A DNA stretch of 64,000 bases from Clostridia bacterium (GCA_017407995.1 JAFQVM010000023.1:53774-117773), one strand, 5' to 3'; positions 33,055 through 42,827 are shown, counted from the first letter of the stretch. The notes: generated by a model not told the origin, from the sequence alone. Translations and numbers: made by a program.

Positions 33055-34806
33055 TCAATATGTGAGCTTCGAGTTTATCTCCTTAACTACATCTTCATCA
33101 AGCTTGAGAACTTTTCTGTCATAAGTGTATATACCGTTTACCTCAAACTCAACGTCGCTGACCTGAGTGTATACAGTGGCACACAAGCCTTTTTTTATAA
33201 GCGGGATGACCTGCTTCTCATGCAGCTTTTTATATGCAGCAGAAAGCTTCTCCTTAGACTTAAACATTATATAGCCAAAGCTCTTAAGCTTGTTCCAGAC
33301 GTGATTGTCAAGAATCATGCTGTATCCGCCATACTCACTTAAAACAAACGGTCTGCCGTTTGTTTTCGGGAAGTAAACGGGAAGAATGTATCTGTGCTCA
33401 CTCTTGAAATCACAGCCTTTCTGGTCATGCCATCCGCTGGCGTGGTCAACCCATCTGCTGGGATCGTATGCTTTGACATTGTCGCCTATTCTCTTTGCAT
33501 CAAACTGACCCCAACCCTCGTTGAAAGGAACCCAACAGCCGATTGATACGCAGTTATAAAGATTATCTATCATCTCATAGAGCTCACGCTCAAAGTCGTC
33601 TCTCCACTGTTTCTCACCACGGCTAAACCAAGTATACTTATTATCTTTAACCGTTATATTAAGATTCGGAAGTGCACCTACAAGCACATTATCAATATGC
33701 TCGCCGCCGCTCATCATATCCTGCCAGACTATCATTCCGAGTCTGTCACAGTGATAGTACCAGCGCAGAGGCTCAACCTTAATATGCTTTCTGAGCATAT
33801 TAAAGCCTAAACGCTTCATCTCAGAAATATCAAAAATCATAGCCTCATCATTTGTAGGTGTAAGACCGCCGTCACTCCAATAACCCTGGTCGAGCAGACC
33901 ACGCTGGAAGTAAGGCTCATTATTAAGCAGCAAACGGGCAATACCCTTTTCATCCTTGCCGATGCTGAACTTTCTCATGCCGAAATAGCTCTTGACGCTA
34001 TCGACCACTTCGCCATCTTTTTTAACAGTGATATACAAGTCATAAAGGAACGGTGATTCAGGGCTCCAAAGCTTTGCTGACGGCACGGGAATAACACTTT
34101 CAACAGCTATCTCGCCGTTGAAAACTTCCGTTTCACCATCCATGACCTTGGCTTCAATAGTGCAACCGTCAAGACTCTCACCCTTGCAAACAAGGTTAAG
34201 AGTTTCACTGTCTATATCAGGGGTAAGACGAATAGAGGTTATATGGCTCTGAGCTACAGGCTCAAGCCATACAGTCTGCCATATACCAGAAGTTGCGGTA
34301 TACCAAAATCCCTTTGATTTTAAAACCTGCTTACCTCTCTGCTGCCAGCCCTTATCCGTCGGGTCATAGACCTTGACAACAAGCTCGTTTTCGCCGTCAG
34401 CAAGACAGTCTGTTATATCAAAAGAGAACGGACAGTATCCACCTGTATGCGTACCGACAGACTTACCGTTTACAAACACCTCACACTGCCAGTCAACTGC
34501 ACCGAAATGCAGAATACAACGCTTAGCGTCAAAGCTACTGTCAAGAGTAAAAGTCTTTCTGTACCAAAGACGCTCATCGGGCTCGAAAGTACGCTGTACA
34601 CCCGAAAGCTGACTCTCAATAGCGAACGGAAGAATAATCTTGCCGCTGAATTTTTCAGGACGTCCCGCTCCTACGGATGTTATCTCATACTCGCACGGGC
34701 CGTTTAAGCACATCCAATCCTTTCTCTCCATCTGGGGACGAGGATACTCCGAATGGGGACAACTTCTGTCAACTTCATCAAACCAACGGGTTTTTAAATC
34801 GTTCAC
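33055..34806 (-). CDS. Glycoside hydrolase family 2 protein (beta-galactosidase/glucuronidase-like)
   Basis: 583 residues from a GTG start at 34806 with GGAGG 9-10 bases before it. It has the GH2 jelly-roll N-terminus (YRKTFTLDSSF, HFGAVDWQCEVFVNGKSVGTHTGGYCPFSFDIT), an Ig-like middle, then the TIM barrel: FGFNMLRKHIKVEPLRWYYHCDRLGMIVWQDM-like region, the acid/base motif WVPFNEGWGQFD, and the nucleophile in PFVLSEYGGYSM. There is no signal peptide, so it acts inside the cell on imported oligosaccharides. At 583 residues it is on the short side for the family. Exact sugar specificity is not visible. It is first in the operon with the CDP-glycerol transferase and tmk. Confidence 0.88.
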   Translation of the reverse strand: MNDLKTRWFDEVDRSCPHSEYPRPQMERKDWMCLNGPCEYEITSVGAGRPEKFSGKIILPFAIESQLSGVQRTFEPDERLWYRKTFTLDSSFDAKRCILHFGAVDWQCEVFVNGKSVGTHTGGYCPFSFDITDCLADGENELVVKVYDPTDKGWQQRGKQVLKSKGFWYTATSGIWQTVWLEPVAQSHITSIRLTPDIDSETLNLVCKGESLDGCTIEAKVMDGETEVFNGEIAVESVIPVPSAKLWSPESPFLYDLYITVKKDGEVVDSVKSYFGMRKFSIGKDEKGIARLLLNNEPYFQRGLLDQGYWSDGGLTPTNDEAMIFDISEMKRLGFNMLRKHIKVEPLRWYYHCDRLGMIVWQDMMSGGEHIDNVLVGALPNLNITVKDNKYTWFSRGEKQWRDDFERELYEMIDNLYNCVSIGCWVPFNEGWGQFDAKRIGDNVKAYDPSRWVDHASGWHDQKGCDFKSEHRYILPVYFPKTNGRPFVLSEYGGYSMILDNHVWNKLKSFGYIMFKSKEKLSAAYKKLHEKQVIPLIKKGLCATVYTQVSDVEFEVNGIYTYDRKVLKLDEDVVKEINSKLTY

Positions 34807-34843
34807 TGCTTTTTACCTCCGCCACTGTTTATTTTTCTCAAAT

Positions 34844-34872
34844 ATTATACATTAAATGCGTCTTTTTGTCTA
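34844..34872 (-). promoter_or_regulatory. Promoter of the GH2-tagF-like-tmk operon
   Basis: Minus strand TAGACA, 17-nt spacer, TATAAT, within and just after the 3' end of cysS. Confidence 0.65.
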
Positions 34873-36273
34873 CTCTCTGTGCCACTTGACACCCTGCGCT
34901 GTATCCTCAAGTACGATGCCCATAGCCTTAAGTTCATCTCTTATACGGTCAGCCTCAGCCCAATTCTTGTCTTTTCTTGCCTGAGTACGTGCTTCTATAA
35001 GCTTTTCAATATCGCTGTCAAGCTCTTCAGCCTTGCGGTTATATACCAAGCCGAGGACTCCTGTAAGCTCATCAAAAATTTCAGCCGCAGCCTCGCAAAG
35101 CTTCTTAGATGCACCTTTGCCGACTACATTTGTATTTATATCACGAACAAGTTCAAATATTGCTGCAATTGCATCTGCTGTATTGAGGTCATCGTCCATG
35201 GCAGTTATAAACTGCTCACGGTATTTTCCGAAGCCCTCGATAACCGCTGCATCTGAATCATGTGCATCATCTGCTGCGTTTTTGAGTTCAAAATCAATTG
35301 AATCACGGCAGGTGTAAAGTCTTGCAAGCGCTGAAGAACACTGCTCGATTATCTCTGCGCTGTAGTTTATCGGACTTCTGTACTGTGAAGAGATAAGCAG
35401 ATAGCGAATCGGCTCATAGCCGTACTTCTCTGCAACGTCTCTTACAGTAAAGAAGTTGCCGAGTGACTTTGACATCTTAACATTGTCAACATTGATATAG
35501 CCGTTGTGCATCCAATAATTTGCAAAGGGCTTGCCTGTAAAGCATTCGCTCTGTGCAATCTCATTTTCATGGTGCGGGAATATCAAATCCTGACCGCCGC
35601 AATGGATATCAATAGTTTCACCAAGATATCTGCAAACCATAGCCGAGCACTCTATATGCCATCCGGGTCTGCCCTTGCCCCACGGAGAATCCCATGACGG
35701 CTCGCCGGGCTTTGCAGCTTTCCAGACAGCAAAATCCATAGGCTCACGCTTGACCTCGCCTACCATTATTCTCGCTCCTGCCTCAAGGTCCTCGAGCGGC
35801 TGATGTGAAAGCTTGCCATACTCGTCAAACTTCTTTGTGCTGAAATACACATCGCCCTGAGACTCATATGCATAGCCCTTTTCTATAAGAGTAGAAATTA
35901 TATTTATAATATTATCAATATTCTCAGTTGCCTTCGGATGAACTGTAGCCTCATTGACATTGAGTCCCTTTGCATCTGTCCAGAACTCTTTAATATACTT
36001 CTCCGAAACCTCTGAGAAACCTATATTTTCCTCATTAGCTCTCTTGATGATTTTATCATCGATATCGGTAAAGTTCTGAACAAAAGTCACTTTATAATTT
36101 CTGTACTCAAGATAACGGCGGAGTATATCAAATATGCAAAGAGGTCTTGCGTTACCTATATGAATAAAGTTATACACAGTAGGTCCGCAAGCATACATCT
36201 TAATCTCGCCGGGAGTGATGGGCACCAATTCCTCTTTCTGTCTTGTAAGCGTATTATAAACTTTCATCTTCAT
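34870..36273 (-). CDS. cysS: Cysteinyl-tRNA synthetase
   Basis: 467 residues, normal length. It has MYACGPTVYNFIHIGNARP (HIGH motif as HIGN; Cys ligand of the zinc that selects cysteine), GWHIECSAM and CGGQDLIFPHHENEIAQ with the other zinc ligands, and KMSKSLGNFFTVRD (KMSKS). The C-terminal DALR-type helical domain and the anticodon region follow. It charges tRNA-Cys. Two ATGs (36273 and 36267) are possible; the first is taken. It lies 12 bases after cysE and is controlled with it by the T-box leader, so both respond to uncharged tRNA-Cys. Confidence 0.97.
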   Translation of the reverse strand: MKMKVYNTLTRQKEELVPITPGEIKMYACGPTVYNFIHIGNARPLCIFDILRRYLEYRNYKVTFVQNFTDIDDKIIKRANEENIGFSEVSEKYIKEFWTDAKGLNVNEATVHPKATENIDNIINIISTLIEKGYAYESQGDVYFSTKKFDEYGKLSHQPLEDLEAGARIMVGEVKREPMDFAVWKAAKPGEPSWDSPWGKGRPGWHIECSAMVCRYLGETIDIHCGGQDLIFPHHENEIAQSECFTGKPFANYWMHNGYINVDNVKMSKSLGNFFTVRDVAEKYGYEPIRYLLISSQYRSPINYSAEIIEQCSSALARLYTCRDSIDFELKNAADDAHDSDAAVIEGFGKYREQFITAMDDDLNTADAIAAIFELVRDINTNVVGKGASKKLCEAAAEIFDELTGVLGLVYNRKAEELDSDIEKLIEARTQARKDKNWAEADRIRDELKAMGIVLEDTAQGVKWHRE

Positions 36274-36285
36274 TTTTCCTTTCCT

Positions 36286-36927
36286 TTAATTTATAGTCTT
36301 CTCATATTCTTCAAGTTTTTGCTGAAGAACTGAAATTTTATATTCTAACTTGCAAAGCTCCTGCGACACAGGGTCGGGAATATGAACCTGGTCAAGCTCA
36401 TCCACTCTTATACCGTCACGGCGTACAATTCTTGCAGGAACGCCGACAGCCGTACAGTTAGGCGGAATCTCCTCAAGCACAACAGCGCCTGCCGCTATGT
36501 TTGTATTATCGCCTACCTTAAACGGACCAAGCACCTTAGCTCCGGAACCTATCATAACCTTGTTGCCGATAGTCGGATGTCGCTTTCCTGTATCCTTACC
36601 AGTACCGCCAAGAGTAACTCCCTGATAGATAGTGACGTCATCACCTATGACGGTAGTTTCTCCGATAACAACACCCGTGCCGTGGTCTATAAAAAAGCGT
36701 CTGCCTATCTGTGCCGCAGGATGAATCTCTATCCCTGTCTTTTTTACTGCACGCTGCGAAATCCAGCGTGCAAGAAAAAACAGCTTGTGTCTGTAGCACC
36801 AATTAGCCCTTCTATGCATACGAATCGCCTTGAGCCCGGGATAGAGCAAAAGTATCTCAAGCGCACTCCTCGCTGCCGGGTCACGCTGTTTACAAGTCTG
36901 TATATCTTCTCTCAAACGGTTGAACAT
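36286..36927 (-). CDS. cysE: Serine O-acetyltransferase
   Basis: 213 residues from ATG at 36927, with AAGGAA 7 bases upstream; a TTG two codons earlier is less likely. It has the N-terminal helical domain and then the left-handed beta-helix: GIEIHPAAQIGRRFFIDHGTGVVIGETTVIGDDVTIYQGVTLGGTGKD, with catalytic HGTGVVIGE, and GNKVMIGSGAKVLGPF, IAAGAVVLEEIPPNCTAVGVPARIV. It acetylates L-serine from acetyl-CoA, the first step of cysteine synthesis. A coiled-coil-like C-terminus follows. It is directly downstream of the Cys T-box leader and cotranscribed with cysS. Confidence 0.95.
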   Translation of the reverse strand: MFNRLREDIQTCKQRDPAARSALEILLLYPGLKAIRMHRRANWCYRHKLFFLARWISQRAVKKTGIEIHPAAQIGRRFFIDHGTGVVIGETTVIGDDVTIYQGVTLGGTGKDTGKRHPTIGNKVMIGSGAKVLGPFKVGDNTNIAAGAVVLEEIPPNCTAVGVPARIVRRDGIRVDELDQVHIPDPVSQELCKLEYKISVLQQKLEEYEKTIN

Positions 36928-36952
36928 ACGCAAGTTCCTTTCTATAGAATAA

Positions 36953-37212
36953 TAAAAAACCTCCGCTGCCTTTCGGCAACGGAGGCGTAATACGCGGTTC
37001 CACTCCTGTTTATATCTCTTGCGTGTCGATGCACGCCAAGGCCTTTAACGAAGCCATCCGCACAGAGATACTGTTATTTCCCCCTGTGTGCTGACGGGTG
37101 CATTTCACCGCAGATTCCGCAAGGAACGTTTTCAGCTGCCCGCTCCCTCTCTGCTGCTTCTTCAATCGGTTACTTCTCCCGCTAAGCGCATTTGAAATAT
37201 TCAGCTCATAAA
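36953..37212 (-). ncRNA. T-box leader (Cys), upstream of cysE-cysS
   Basis: On the minus strand the conserved T-box bulge TGGAACCGCG is at 37002-36993 and is followed by a strong terminator stem (CCTCCGTTGCC / GGCAGCGGAGG, 36985-36961) and a TTTTTT run. Stem I has the AGAGAGGGAG start near 37150. The specifier is read as TGC at 37102-37100 in the context GAAA-TGC-A, matching Cys and the two genes controlled. Uncharged tRNA-Cys would stabilise the antiterminator. Confidence 0.92.
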
Positions 37213-37214
37213 GT

Positions 37215-37243
37215 ATTATATTCAGACTACTTTGAAAAGTCAA
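37215..37243 (-). promoter_or_regulatory. Promoter of the T-box/cysE/cysS transcript
   Basis: Minus strand TTGACT, 17-nt spacer, TATAAT, partly inside the 3' end of pgsA. Confidence 0.75.
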
Positions 37244-37799
37244 TAAATTTTTTGCCGTTTATAAGATAAGTGATACCCGACACAACCGTTAATATCGCTG
37301 TTATCCACAACAGAATATTCGAAACTCTCGCCAAAGTAAACCATCCGAAATTTGCAAACAGCGAAAAGCTCTCATCAAGCTGCGCCATAAACATTATAAG
37401 TATTGTAAAAACCATCTGGCTGACAGTCTTTGCCTTGCCCCAATAATTTGCGGGAATCGCCACGCCTTGAATGGATGCTATAAGACGCACAGATGTTACC
37501 GCAAACTCACGAGTAAGAACTATCATAACTATCCATATACTGCACCAGCCCTCCTGCATAAATGCAAGAAGTGCCGCAGTTGTAAGCATCTTATCAGCAA
37601 TCGGGTCAACAAGTTTTCCGAAAGTTGTTATCTGATTGTTCTTTCTTGCAATCTTTCCGTCCAGCGAATCAGTTATGGCTGCTACTGCAAAAACTATTAG
37701 AGCCACCAAATAATGAAACGGAAACTCTATAATCATCAGCAAAAGATATATTGGTGCAAGAATCATTCTTACTACGGTTAATTTATTTGGCAAATTCAT
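37227..37799 (-). CDS. pgsA: CDP-diacylglycerol-glycerol-3-phosphate 3-phosphatidyltransferase
   Basis: 190 residues, with four to five membrane segments. The CDP-alcohol phosphatidyltransferase motif is present as ITDSLDGKIARKNNQITTFGKLVDPIADK (D-x2-D-G-x2-A-R-x8-G-x3-D-x3-D). It starts MNLPNKLTVVRMILAPIYLLLM, typical of PgsA. It makes phosphatidylglycerol phosphate in the membrane. It follows rimO by 27 bases in the recA-recX-rimO-pgsA series, a familiar Clostridial gene neighbourhood. Confidence 0.95.
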   Translation of the reverse strand: MNLPNKLTVVRMILAPIYLLLMIIEFPFHYLVALIVFAVAAITDSLDGKIARKNNQITTFGKLVDPIADKMLTTAALLAFMQEGWCSIWIVMIVLTREFAVTSVRLIASIQGVAIPANYWGKAKTVSQMVFTILIMFMAQLDESFSLFANFGWFTLARVSNILLWITAILTVVSGITYLINGKKFIDFSK

Positions 37800-37826
37800 A
37801 AAATAAGCCCTTTCTCGACATCAAAA

Positions 37827-39158
37827 TTATTTCTTTCCTACTCGGCCAATAAGGTCATATTCGTTAACACCGATTATCTCGACATCAACAAACTCACCGT
37901 TATTCAAGTCACGACGTGATGTAAAAACCACCTTACCGTCAATATCCGGAGCATCCATATACGAACGGCCCACATAGCTATCAGTATAAGAATCATAGTC
38001 CTCAACGAGAACTCGAAGCGTTTTACCCACAAGTTCATCGTTCTTAACCATGTTTATTTCGTACTGGTCCTGCATTATGACTTCAACTCGACGAGCCTTT
38101 ACGTCGTCATCGACCTGGTCATCCATATCGGCTGCGGGAGTACCCTCCTGCGGGGAATACTCAAAACAGCCCATCCTGTCAAACTCCATGGCATTGACAA
38201 ACTCTGCAAGAGCCTCAAACTCATCTTCGCCCTCGCCGGGAAAGCCCGCTATAAATGTTGTGCGAATAACTATATCAGGCATACGCTCTCTGAGTTTTTC
38301 AATAACCTCAGTTGCCTGCTCACGTGTGCAATGACGGTTCATGGCACTGAGAATTTTATTGTCTGCATGCTGGAGCGGCAGGTCTATGTAATGAAGCACC
38401 TTAGGCTGAGATGCCATAACTTCTATCAATTCATCTGTCACTTTATCGGGATAACAATAGAGCAAACGAATCCACTCTATACCATCAATCTCGCAAAGCC
38501 CGTTCAAAAGCTCAGCAAGTTTATATTCACCGTAAAGGTCAATTCCGTAACCCGTTACGTCCTGGGCTACAAGTATAAGCTCTTTTACGCCTTGAGCAGC
38601 AAGAGTCTGTGCCTCGTCGAGAATATCCTCCTTAGTACGGCTGCGGAATCCGCCCCTTATAGAGGGAATTGCACAGTAAGTACAACAGTTCGAGCAACCC
38701 TCAGCTATCTTCAAGTATGCCCAATAATCAGGGGTCGTAAGCACTCTTCTGCCACAGAGCGGAAGCTGCTCCTTAGGCGGAAAAACATTGGTCTTTTTTC
38801 CTTCAAGTGCATCCGAAACTATCTGCACGATATCGGCGTTAGCGCCTATCCCGACAACGGCATCAACATCAGGAATCTCATTGAGAATCTCCTCGCCGTA
38901 TCGCTCAGACAAACAGCCGGTAACTATAACTGCACCTACAAGACCGTCCTGCTTTAATCCGACCATTTCAAGAATTGTATCTATTGCCTCCTGCTTGGCA
39001 CTGTCAATAAATGCACAAGTATTGACCAAAACCGCATCTATACGTTCAAAGTCTTCAGCTATCTCAAAGCCTGCATCCTCAAGCTTCGCAAGCATAACCT
39101 CGCCGTCAACTTGATTTTTGGGACAGCCCAAAGATACAAATAACACTCTCTTTTTCAT
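37827..39158 (-). CDS. rimO: Ribosomal protein uS12 methylthiotransferase
   Basis: 443 residues. It has an N-terminal UPF0004 domain with three Cys (VSLGCPKNQVDGE, LVNTCAFIDSAKQEAID, VTGCLSERYG), the radical SAM core with CSNCCTYCAIPSIRG (CxxxCxxC), then IDLPLQHADNKIL, TTFIAGFPGEGEDEF, and a TRAM domain at the end. The three-Cys N-terminus plus VSLGCPKN identify RimO rather than MiaB. It adds a methylthio group to Asp89 of ribosomal protein S12 using SAM and two 4Fe-4S clusters. It lies between recX and pgsA. Confidence 0.95.
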   Translation of the reverse strand: MKKRVLFVSLGCPKNQVDGEVMLAKLEDAGFEIAEDFERIDAVLVNTCAFIDSAKQEAIDTILEMVGLKQDGLVGAVIVTGCLSERYGEEILNEIPDVDAVVGIGANADIVQIVSDALEGKKTNVFPPKEQLPLCGRRVLTTPDYWAYLKIAEGCSNCCTYCAIPSIRGGFRSRTKEDILDEAQTLAAQGVKELILVAQDVTGYGIDLYGEYKLAELLNGLCEIDGIEWIRLLYCYPDKVTDELIEVMASQPKVLHYIDLPLQHADNKILSAMNRHCTREQATEVIEKLRERMPDIVIRTTFIAGFPGEGEDEFEALAEFVNAMEFDRMGCFEYSPQEGTPAADMDDQVDDDVKARRVEVIMQDQYEINMVKNDELVGKTLRVLVEDYDSYTDSYVGRSYMDAPDIDGKVVFTSRRDLNNGEFVDVEIIGVNEYDLIGRVGKK

Positions 39159-39226
39159 AACTGCTCAATCCTTTCGGACAACTAATAGATTGATTATACA
39201 CTAAAAGAAACAAATTATATTGACAA

Positions 39227-39850
39227 TTAGGAATAATCGTCCTCAAAGCTATCTTCGCCTAAACGTCGCATAGCGGACATTATATCAGAATAGCCGTATC
39301 CCAGACGGGTCAAGGCAGCAAAGGTTCGCTTTCTACCCTTTTCATCCTCAAACCGTCCCGCAAATTTCGTCTGCAGTAAGTCAACAATCCTTGAAACATT
39401 GTCACACTCGATATTTTCCACACACTCACGTGCGGTCTCACGTGATACGCCACGCCTGCAAAGCTCCTGCTCAATTCTGCGCAAGCCCATGCCCTTTCTC
39501 TCAAAAAGCTCCTGTGCAAGACTTTGAGCATACCGCTCATCATCGAGATAACCCATATTCTCCAACCGCTCTACTGCTTCATGCGCCGCATCACTGTCAC
39601 ACTTGCGTGATACCTTGCGTATAAGCTCCTTTGAAGAATGGTCACGGTGCGAAAGTATATTAACAGCCGCATTAAACGCACGGTCGGAGCTTGCCGCTTT
39701 TTGAAAAGCAGCAAACTCCTCATCGTCAATTTCATCATCAGAACGAATATCCTGCGAAATCCAAAAGTCCGAAGTCACAGTCATTTTATATTCGCCATCG
39801 ATTAATATATGTACTTTATTACCTCTACCTTTTTGTGCTGTGATTTTCAT
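39227..39850 (-). CDS. recX: RecA regulator RecX
   Basis: 207 residues from ATG at 39850, just after the recA stop (39853); an overlapping TTG at 39856 is the alternative. It has tandem three-helix RecX repeats: AFNAAVNILSHRDHSSKELIRKVSRK, AHEAVERLENMGYLDDERYAQSLAQELFERKGMGLRRIEQELCRRGVS, and the last RKRTFAALTRLGYGYSDIMSAM. The N-terminus holds a short beta region. RecX binds RecA filaments and inhibits or modulates recombination. It is coupled to recA. Confidence 0.93.
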   Translation of the reverse strand: MKITAQKGRGNKVHILIDGEYKMTVTSDFWISQDIRSDDEIDDEEFAAFQKAASSDRAFNAAVNILSHRDHSSKELIRKVSRKCDSDAAHEAVERLENMGYLDDERYAQSLAQELFERKGMGLRRIEQELCRRGVSRETARECVENIECDNVSRIVDLLQTKFAGRFEDEKGRKRTFAALTRLGYGYSDIMSAMRRLGEDSFEDDYS

Positions 39851-39852
39851 AA

Positions 39853-40974
39853 TCAATCGTCATCTACAACTATATCAAGCTTTGCTTTAGCACCTGCTCT
39901 GCTTGTCGCTCTCTTGGGAGCCTCAACCGGCTCAGCCACCGGAGCTGCTACGGGTGCACTCGGACGTGCAAGTCTTGCAGCGTTGCTCTCCTCAGCGAGC
40001 CTTGCACGAACCTGACCCTCAATCTCTGCCATAAAGTCGGGGTTCTGACAGATATATGCCTTAACATTATCTCTGCCCTGACCCAGACGGTTTTCATTAT
40101 ATGAGAACCATGCGCCGCTCTTGTTGATAATATCATATTTAACCGCAAGGTCGAGTATCTCGCCCTCTTTAGCGATACCCCTACCATACATGATATCAAA
40201 CTCAGCCTCTTTAAACGGCGGTGCTACCTTATTCTTAACTATCTTAGCCCTTGTCCTTGAGCCGATAAACTCATTGCCGGGACCTTTGAGCTGCTCAATT
40301 TTACGCACATCTATACGAATAGATGCATAGAACTTTAGCGCACGGCCGCCCGTTGTTACCTCGGGATTGCCGTACATAACGCCGACCTTCTCACGAAGCT
40401 GATTTATAAAGATTATAATAGCATTAGACTTGGATATTGCACCTGCAAGCTTTCTCAATGCCTGAGACATAAGTCTTGCATGCAGACCCACGTGAGAATC
40501 ACCCATATCGCCCTCAATCTCAGAACGGGGAACAAGTGCCGCAACGGAGTCAACAACTATAACGTCAATAGCGCCCGAACGAGTAAGTGCCTCTGTTATC
40601 TCAAGTGCTTGCTCACCGTTATCCGGCTGAGAGACAAGCAAAGAATCAACATCGACACCGAGATTTGCAGCGTATATGGGGTCGAGAGCGTGCTCAGCGT
40701 CGATAAACGCTGCCTCGCCGCCAAGCTTCTGTGCCTCGGCAACAACATGCAGTGCAAGAGTTGTTTTACCAGAAGATTCAGGACCGTAAATCTCAATTAT
40801 TCTGCCTCTGGGAAGTCCGCCGATACCGGTTGCTGCATCAAGAGTTACAGAACCCGTGGAAATAGCTTCAACGTTCATCCCTGTATTTTGACCAAGTCTC
40901 ATTATCGAGCCTTTTCCGTATGCTTTCTCAATCTGAGCGAGTGCGGTTTCAAGAGCTTTTTGTTTATCTGCCAT
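39853..40974 (-). CDS. recA: Recombinase A
   Basis: 373 residues from ATG at 40974, with AAAGGAAT upstream; the start [25 protein letters not shown] is typical. It has Walker A at [25 protein letters not shown], the L1/L2 loops ([22 protein letters not shown] and [28 protein letters not shown]), and a C-terminal domain ending in an Ala/Pro-rich tail with a VVDDD acidic end. It forms filaments on ssDNA, drives strand exchange, and triggers LexA self-cleavage. A LexA-like box is located at 41002-41013 in its promoter. It is followed by recX. Confidence 0.98.
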   Translation of the reverse strand: MADKQKALETALAQIEKAYGKGSIMRLGQNTGMNVEAISTGSVTLDAATGIGGLPRGRIIEIYGPESSGKTTLALHVVAEAQKLGGEAAFIDAEHALDPIYAANLGVDVDSLLVSQPDNGEQALEITEALTRSGAIDVIVVDSVAALVPRSEIEGDMGDSHVGLHARLMSQALRKLAGAISKSNAIIIFINQLREKVGVMYGNPEVTTGGRALKFYASIRIDVRKIEQLKGPGNEFIGSRTRAKIVKNKVAPPFKEAEFDIMYGRGIAKEGEILDLAVKYDIINKSGAWFSYNENRLGQGRDNVKAYICQNPDFMAEIEGQVRARLAEESNAARLARPSAPVAAPVAEPVEAPKRATSRAGAKAKLDIVVDDD

Positions 40975-41001
40975 AGCACAATCATTCCTTTCTAATCTGC
41001 C

Positions 41002-41049
41002 GTACAAATGTTCTGTTTGTATTGTACAACATCCCTGCACAAAAATCAA
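41002..41049 (-). promoter_or_regulatory. recA promoter with LexA-like operator
   Basis: Minus strand TTGATT (41049-41044), 17-nt spacer, TACAAT (41026-41021), followed by GAACATTTGTAC (41013-41002), which differs by one base from the GAAC-N4-GTTC SOS box of Firmicutes. The operator covers the expected transcript start. Confidence 0.55.
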
Positions 41050-41076
41050 GCATATTTTTAAATTTCAAAAAATTTT

Positions 41077-42684
41077 TTATTTTGTAAGAAATGCGATGTT
41101 TATTGCATGGTCGCCGACACGCTCGAAGTCTATAATCGTATTCATATAGAGCATACCTGATTCGGTGTTGCACTCCTTGCGATTAAGACGGAAGATATGA
41201 GCATCCTGGCACTCATCCGCCAAGTCGTCTATATGCTCCTCAAGCTCGGACAGCTCTCTTTTTTCATCTTCGCTTATTTCATGATTGTTGAACGCATGAA
41301 TGGACCTGTCCACAAGAGTTATTACATTATTAAACAAATCCTTGAGTTCCTCACTGGCTACCTCCGATATAGTTAATCCGTCAACAAGATTGCGCTTGGC
41401 CGCTTCTGCAAGGTTTATCGCATGGTCGCCTATACGCTCAATATCATTGATGACATGGAACACGTTTGCAATATACGCAGAGTCCTTGTCCGATATTTCA
41501 AGAGCATTGAGTTTTACAAGATAAGAAGTTATATTGTGGTTAAGGAAGTTGATAACATCCTCGTTTTCAAAAACTTCATCAAGTCCCTTATCGTTTCTGT
41601 TGATTAGCGCACGGGCACTGGTACAGAAGTTGTCCCTTGCTATCTGAGCCATACGAGCAACCTCATTGCCTACCTGCATAACTGCAAACGGCGGTGTGTT
41701 AAGCAGACGGTCATCGATAAATTTCAAGTGCATCTCACTCTCATGCTCGTCCGAACCGGGGATAATCTTGCAAGAGAGCTTAACAAGAAGATTTGCAAAC
41801 GGAAGCATTACAATGGTTGAAACAACGTTAAATATAATATGTGATATGGCTATCTGCGAAACAGGGTCATCCGTCATACCCTCTATCCATGAAACATATG
41901 GCGTGAGTAAAGCTATGAGCACAAATATTCCTGTACCAAGAACGTTAAACAGCAAATGTATTATAGCCGCACGCTTTGAGTTCTTCTTTGTACCTGCAGT
42001 TGAAATAAGTGCTGTGACACACGTTCCGATATTCTGACCGAAGAGGACAAATATAGAAAACTTCAGCGGGACAAGGCCCTGCATAGCAAGCGCCTGAAGA
42101 ATACCGATAGAGGCAGATGAGCTTTGAATAAGTGCAGTCATAACCATACCTATCAATATTCCCGCTAACGGATTTGTAGCTTTGATAATGAAATCCTGGA
42201 ACGGTTGAAAGTCTCTGAGCGGTTTCATAGCCGAGGACATCATGCTCATACCGACAAAGAGAAGTCCGAATCCGATAAGAATATTACCAATATTTTTTGA
42301 CAAGGTCTTTTTGGTTGCCATGAGCAAGACTACACCTATCAAAACTGCAACAGGTGCTATCTCAGAGAAATTCAAAGCAATAAGCACGGAAGTAACTGTT
42401 GTACCAATATTGGCACCCATAATTACTCCAACTGCTTGCAAAAGATTCATTATTCCCGCATTGACAAAACCTACAACCATAACCGTTGTAGCAGACGATG
42501 ATTGAATAACAGCCGTGACAACAAAGCCTACCAAAACAGCAAGCAATCTGTTACTTGTTAAAACCTCAAGCAGACGCTTAAGCTTTGAGCCTGCTGCGTT
42601 CTCAAGTCCGTCACCCATGATGCGGATTCCGAAAAGGAAAAGGCCTATTCCTCCGGCAAGCGAAAGGATATTCGTTATTGTCAT
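41077..42684 (-). CDS. Na+/Pi cotransporter family protein with PhoU-like domain
   Basis: 535 residues. The membrane part (about 1-310) has two inverted repeats carrying QSS motifs: TAVIQSSSATTVMVVGFVNAG and TALIQSSSASIGILQALAM, together with GANIGTTVTSVLIAL and GQNIGTCVTALIS, the signature of type II Na/Pi cotransporters (PF02690). The C-terminal 200 residues are a PhoU-like helical domain with INDIERIGDHAINLAEAAKR and IDFERVGDHAINIAFLTK. It imports phosphate with sodium, or exports it in some bacteria. It stands alone between the recA operon and the glycan genes. Confidence 0.92.
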   Translation of the reverse strand: MTITNILSLAGGIGLFLFGIRIMGDGLENAAGSKLKRLLEVLTSNRLLAVLVGFVVTAVIQSSSATTVMVVGFVNAGIMNLLQAVGVIMGANIGTTVTSVLIALNFSEIAPVAVLIGVVLLMATKKTLSKNIGNILIGFGLLFVGMSMMSSAMKPLRDFQPFQDFIIKATNPLAGILIGMVMTALIQSSSASIGILQALAMQGLVPLKFSIFVLFGQNIGTCVTALISTAGTKKNSKRAAIIHLLFNVLGTGIFVLIALLTPYVSWIEGMTDDPVSQIAISHIIFNVVSTIVMLPFANLLVKLSCKIIPGSDEHESEMHLKFIDDRLLNTPPFAVMQVGNEVARMAQIARDNFCTSARALINRNDKGLDEVFENEDVINFLNHNITSYLVKLNALEISDKDSAYIANVFHVINDIERIGDHAINLAEAAKRNLVDGLTISEVASEELKDLFNNVITLVDRSIHAFNNHEISEDEKRELSELEEHIDDLADECQDAHIFRLNRKECNTESGMLYMNTIIDFERVGDHAINIAFLTK

Positions 42685-42827
42685 AAGTCAGTCCTCTTTT
42701 TGATGCATTTGTTGATTGTTCTCTGATACACTCGTTTTTTGTATAATCAGCGCAACATCTTTTATATCATATCAATTATTATTTTAAAAGTAAACATCAA
42801 AATTTTTAAATATTTTTATCTTACCTC

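Noticed and set aside
38331-38957. 208-codon plus-strand ORF
   Set aside because: Antisense to rimO, no start signal, no domain pattern.
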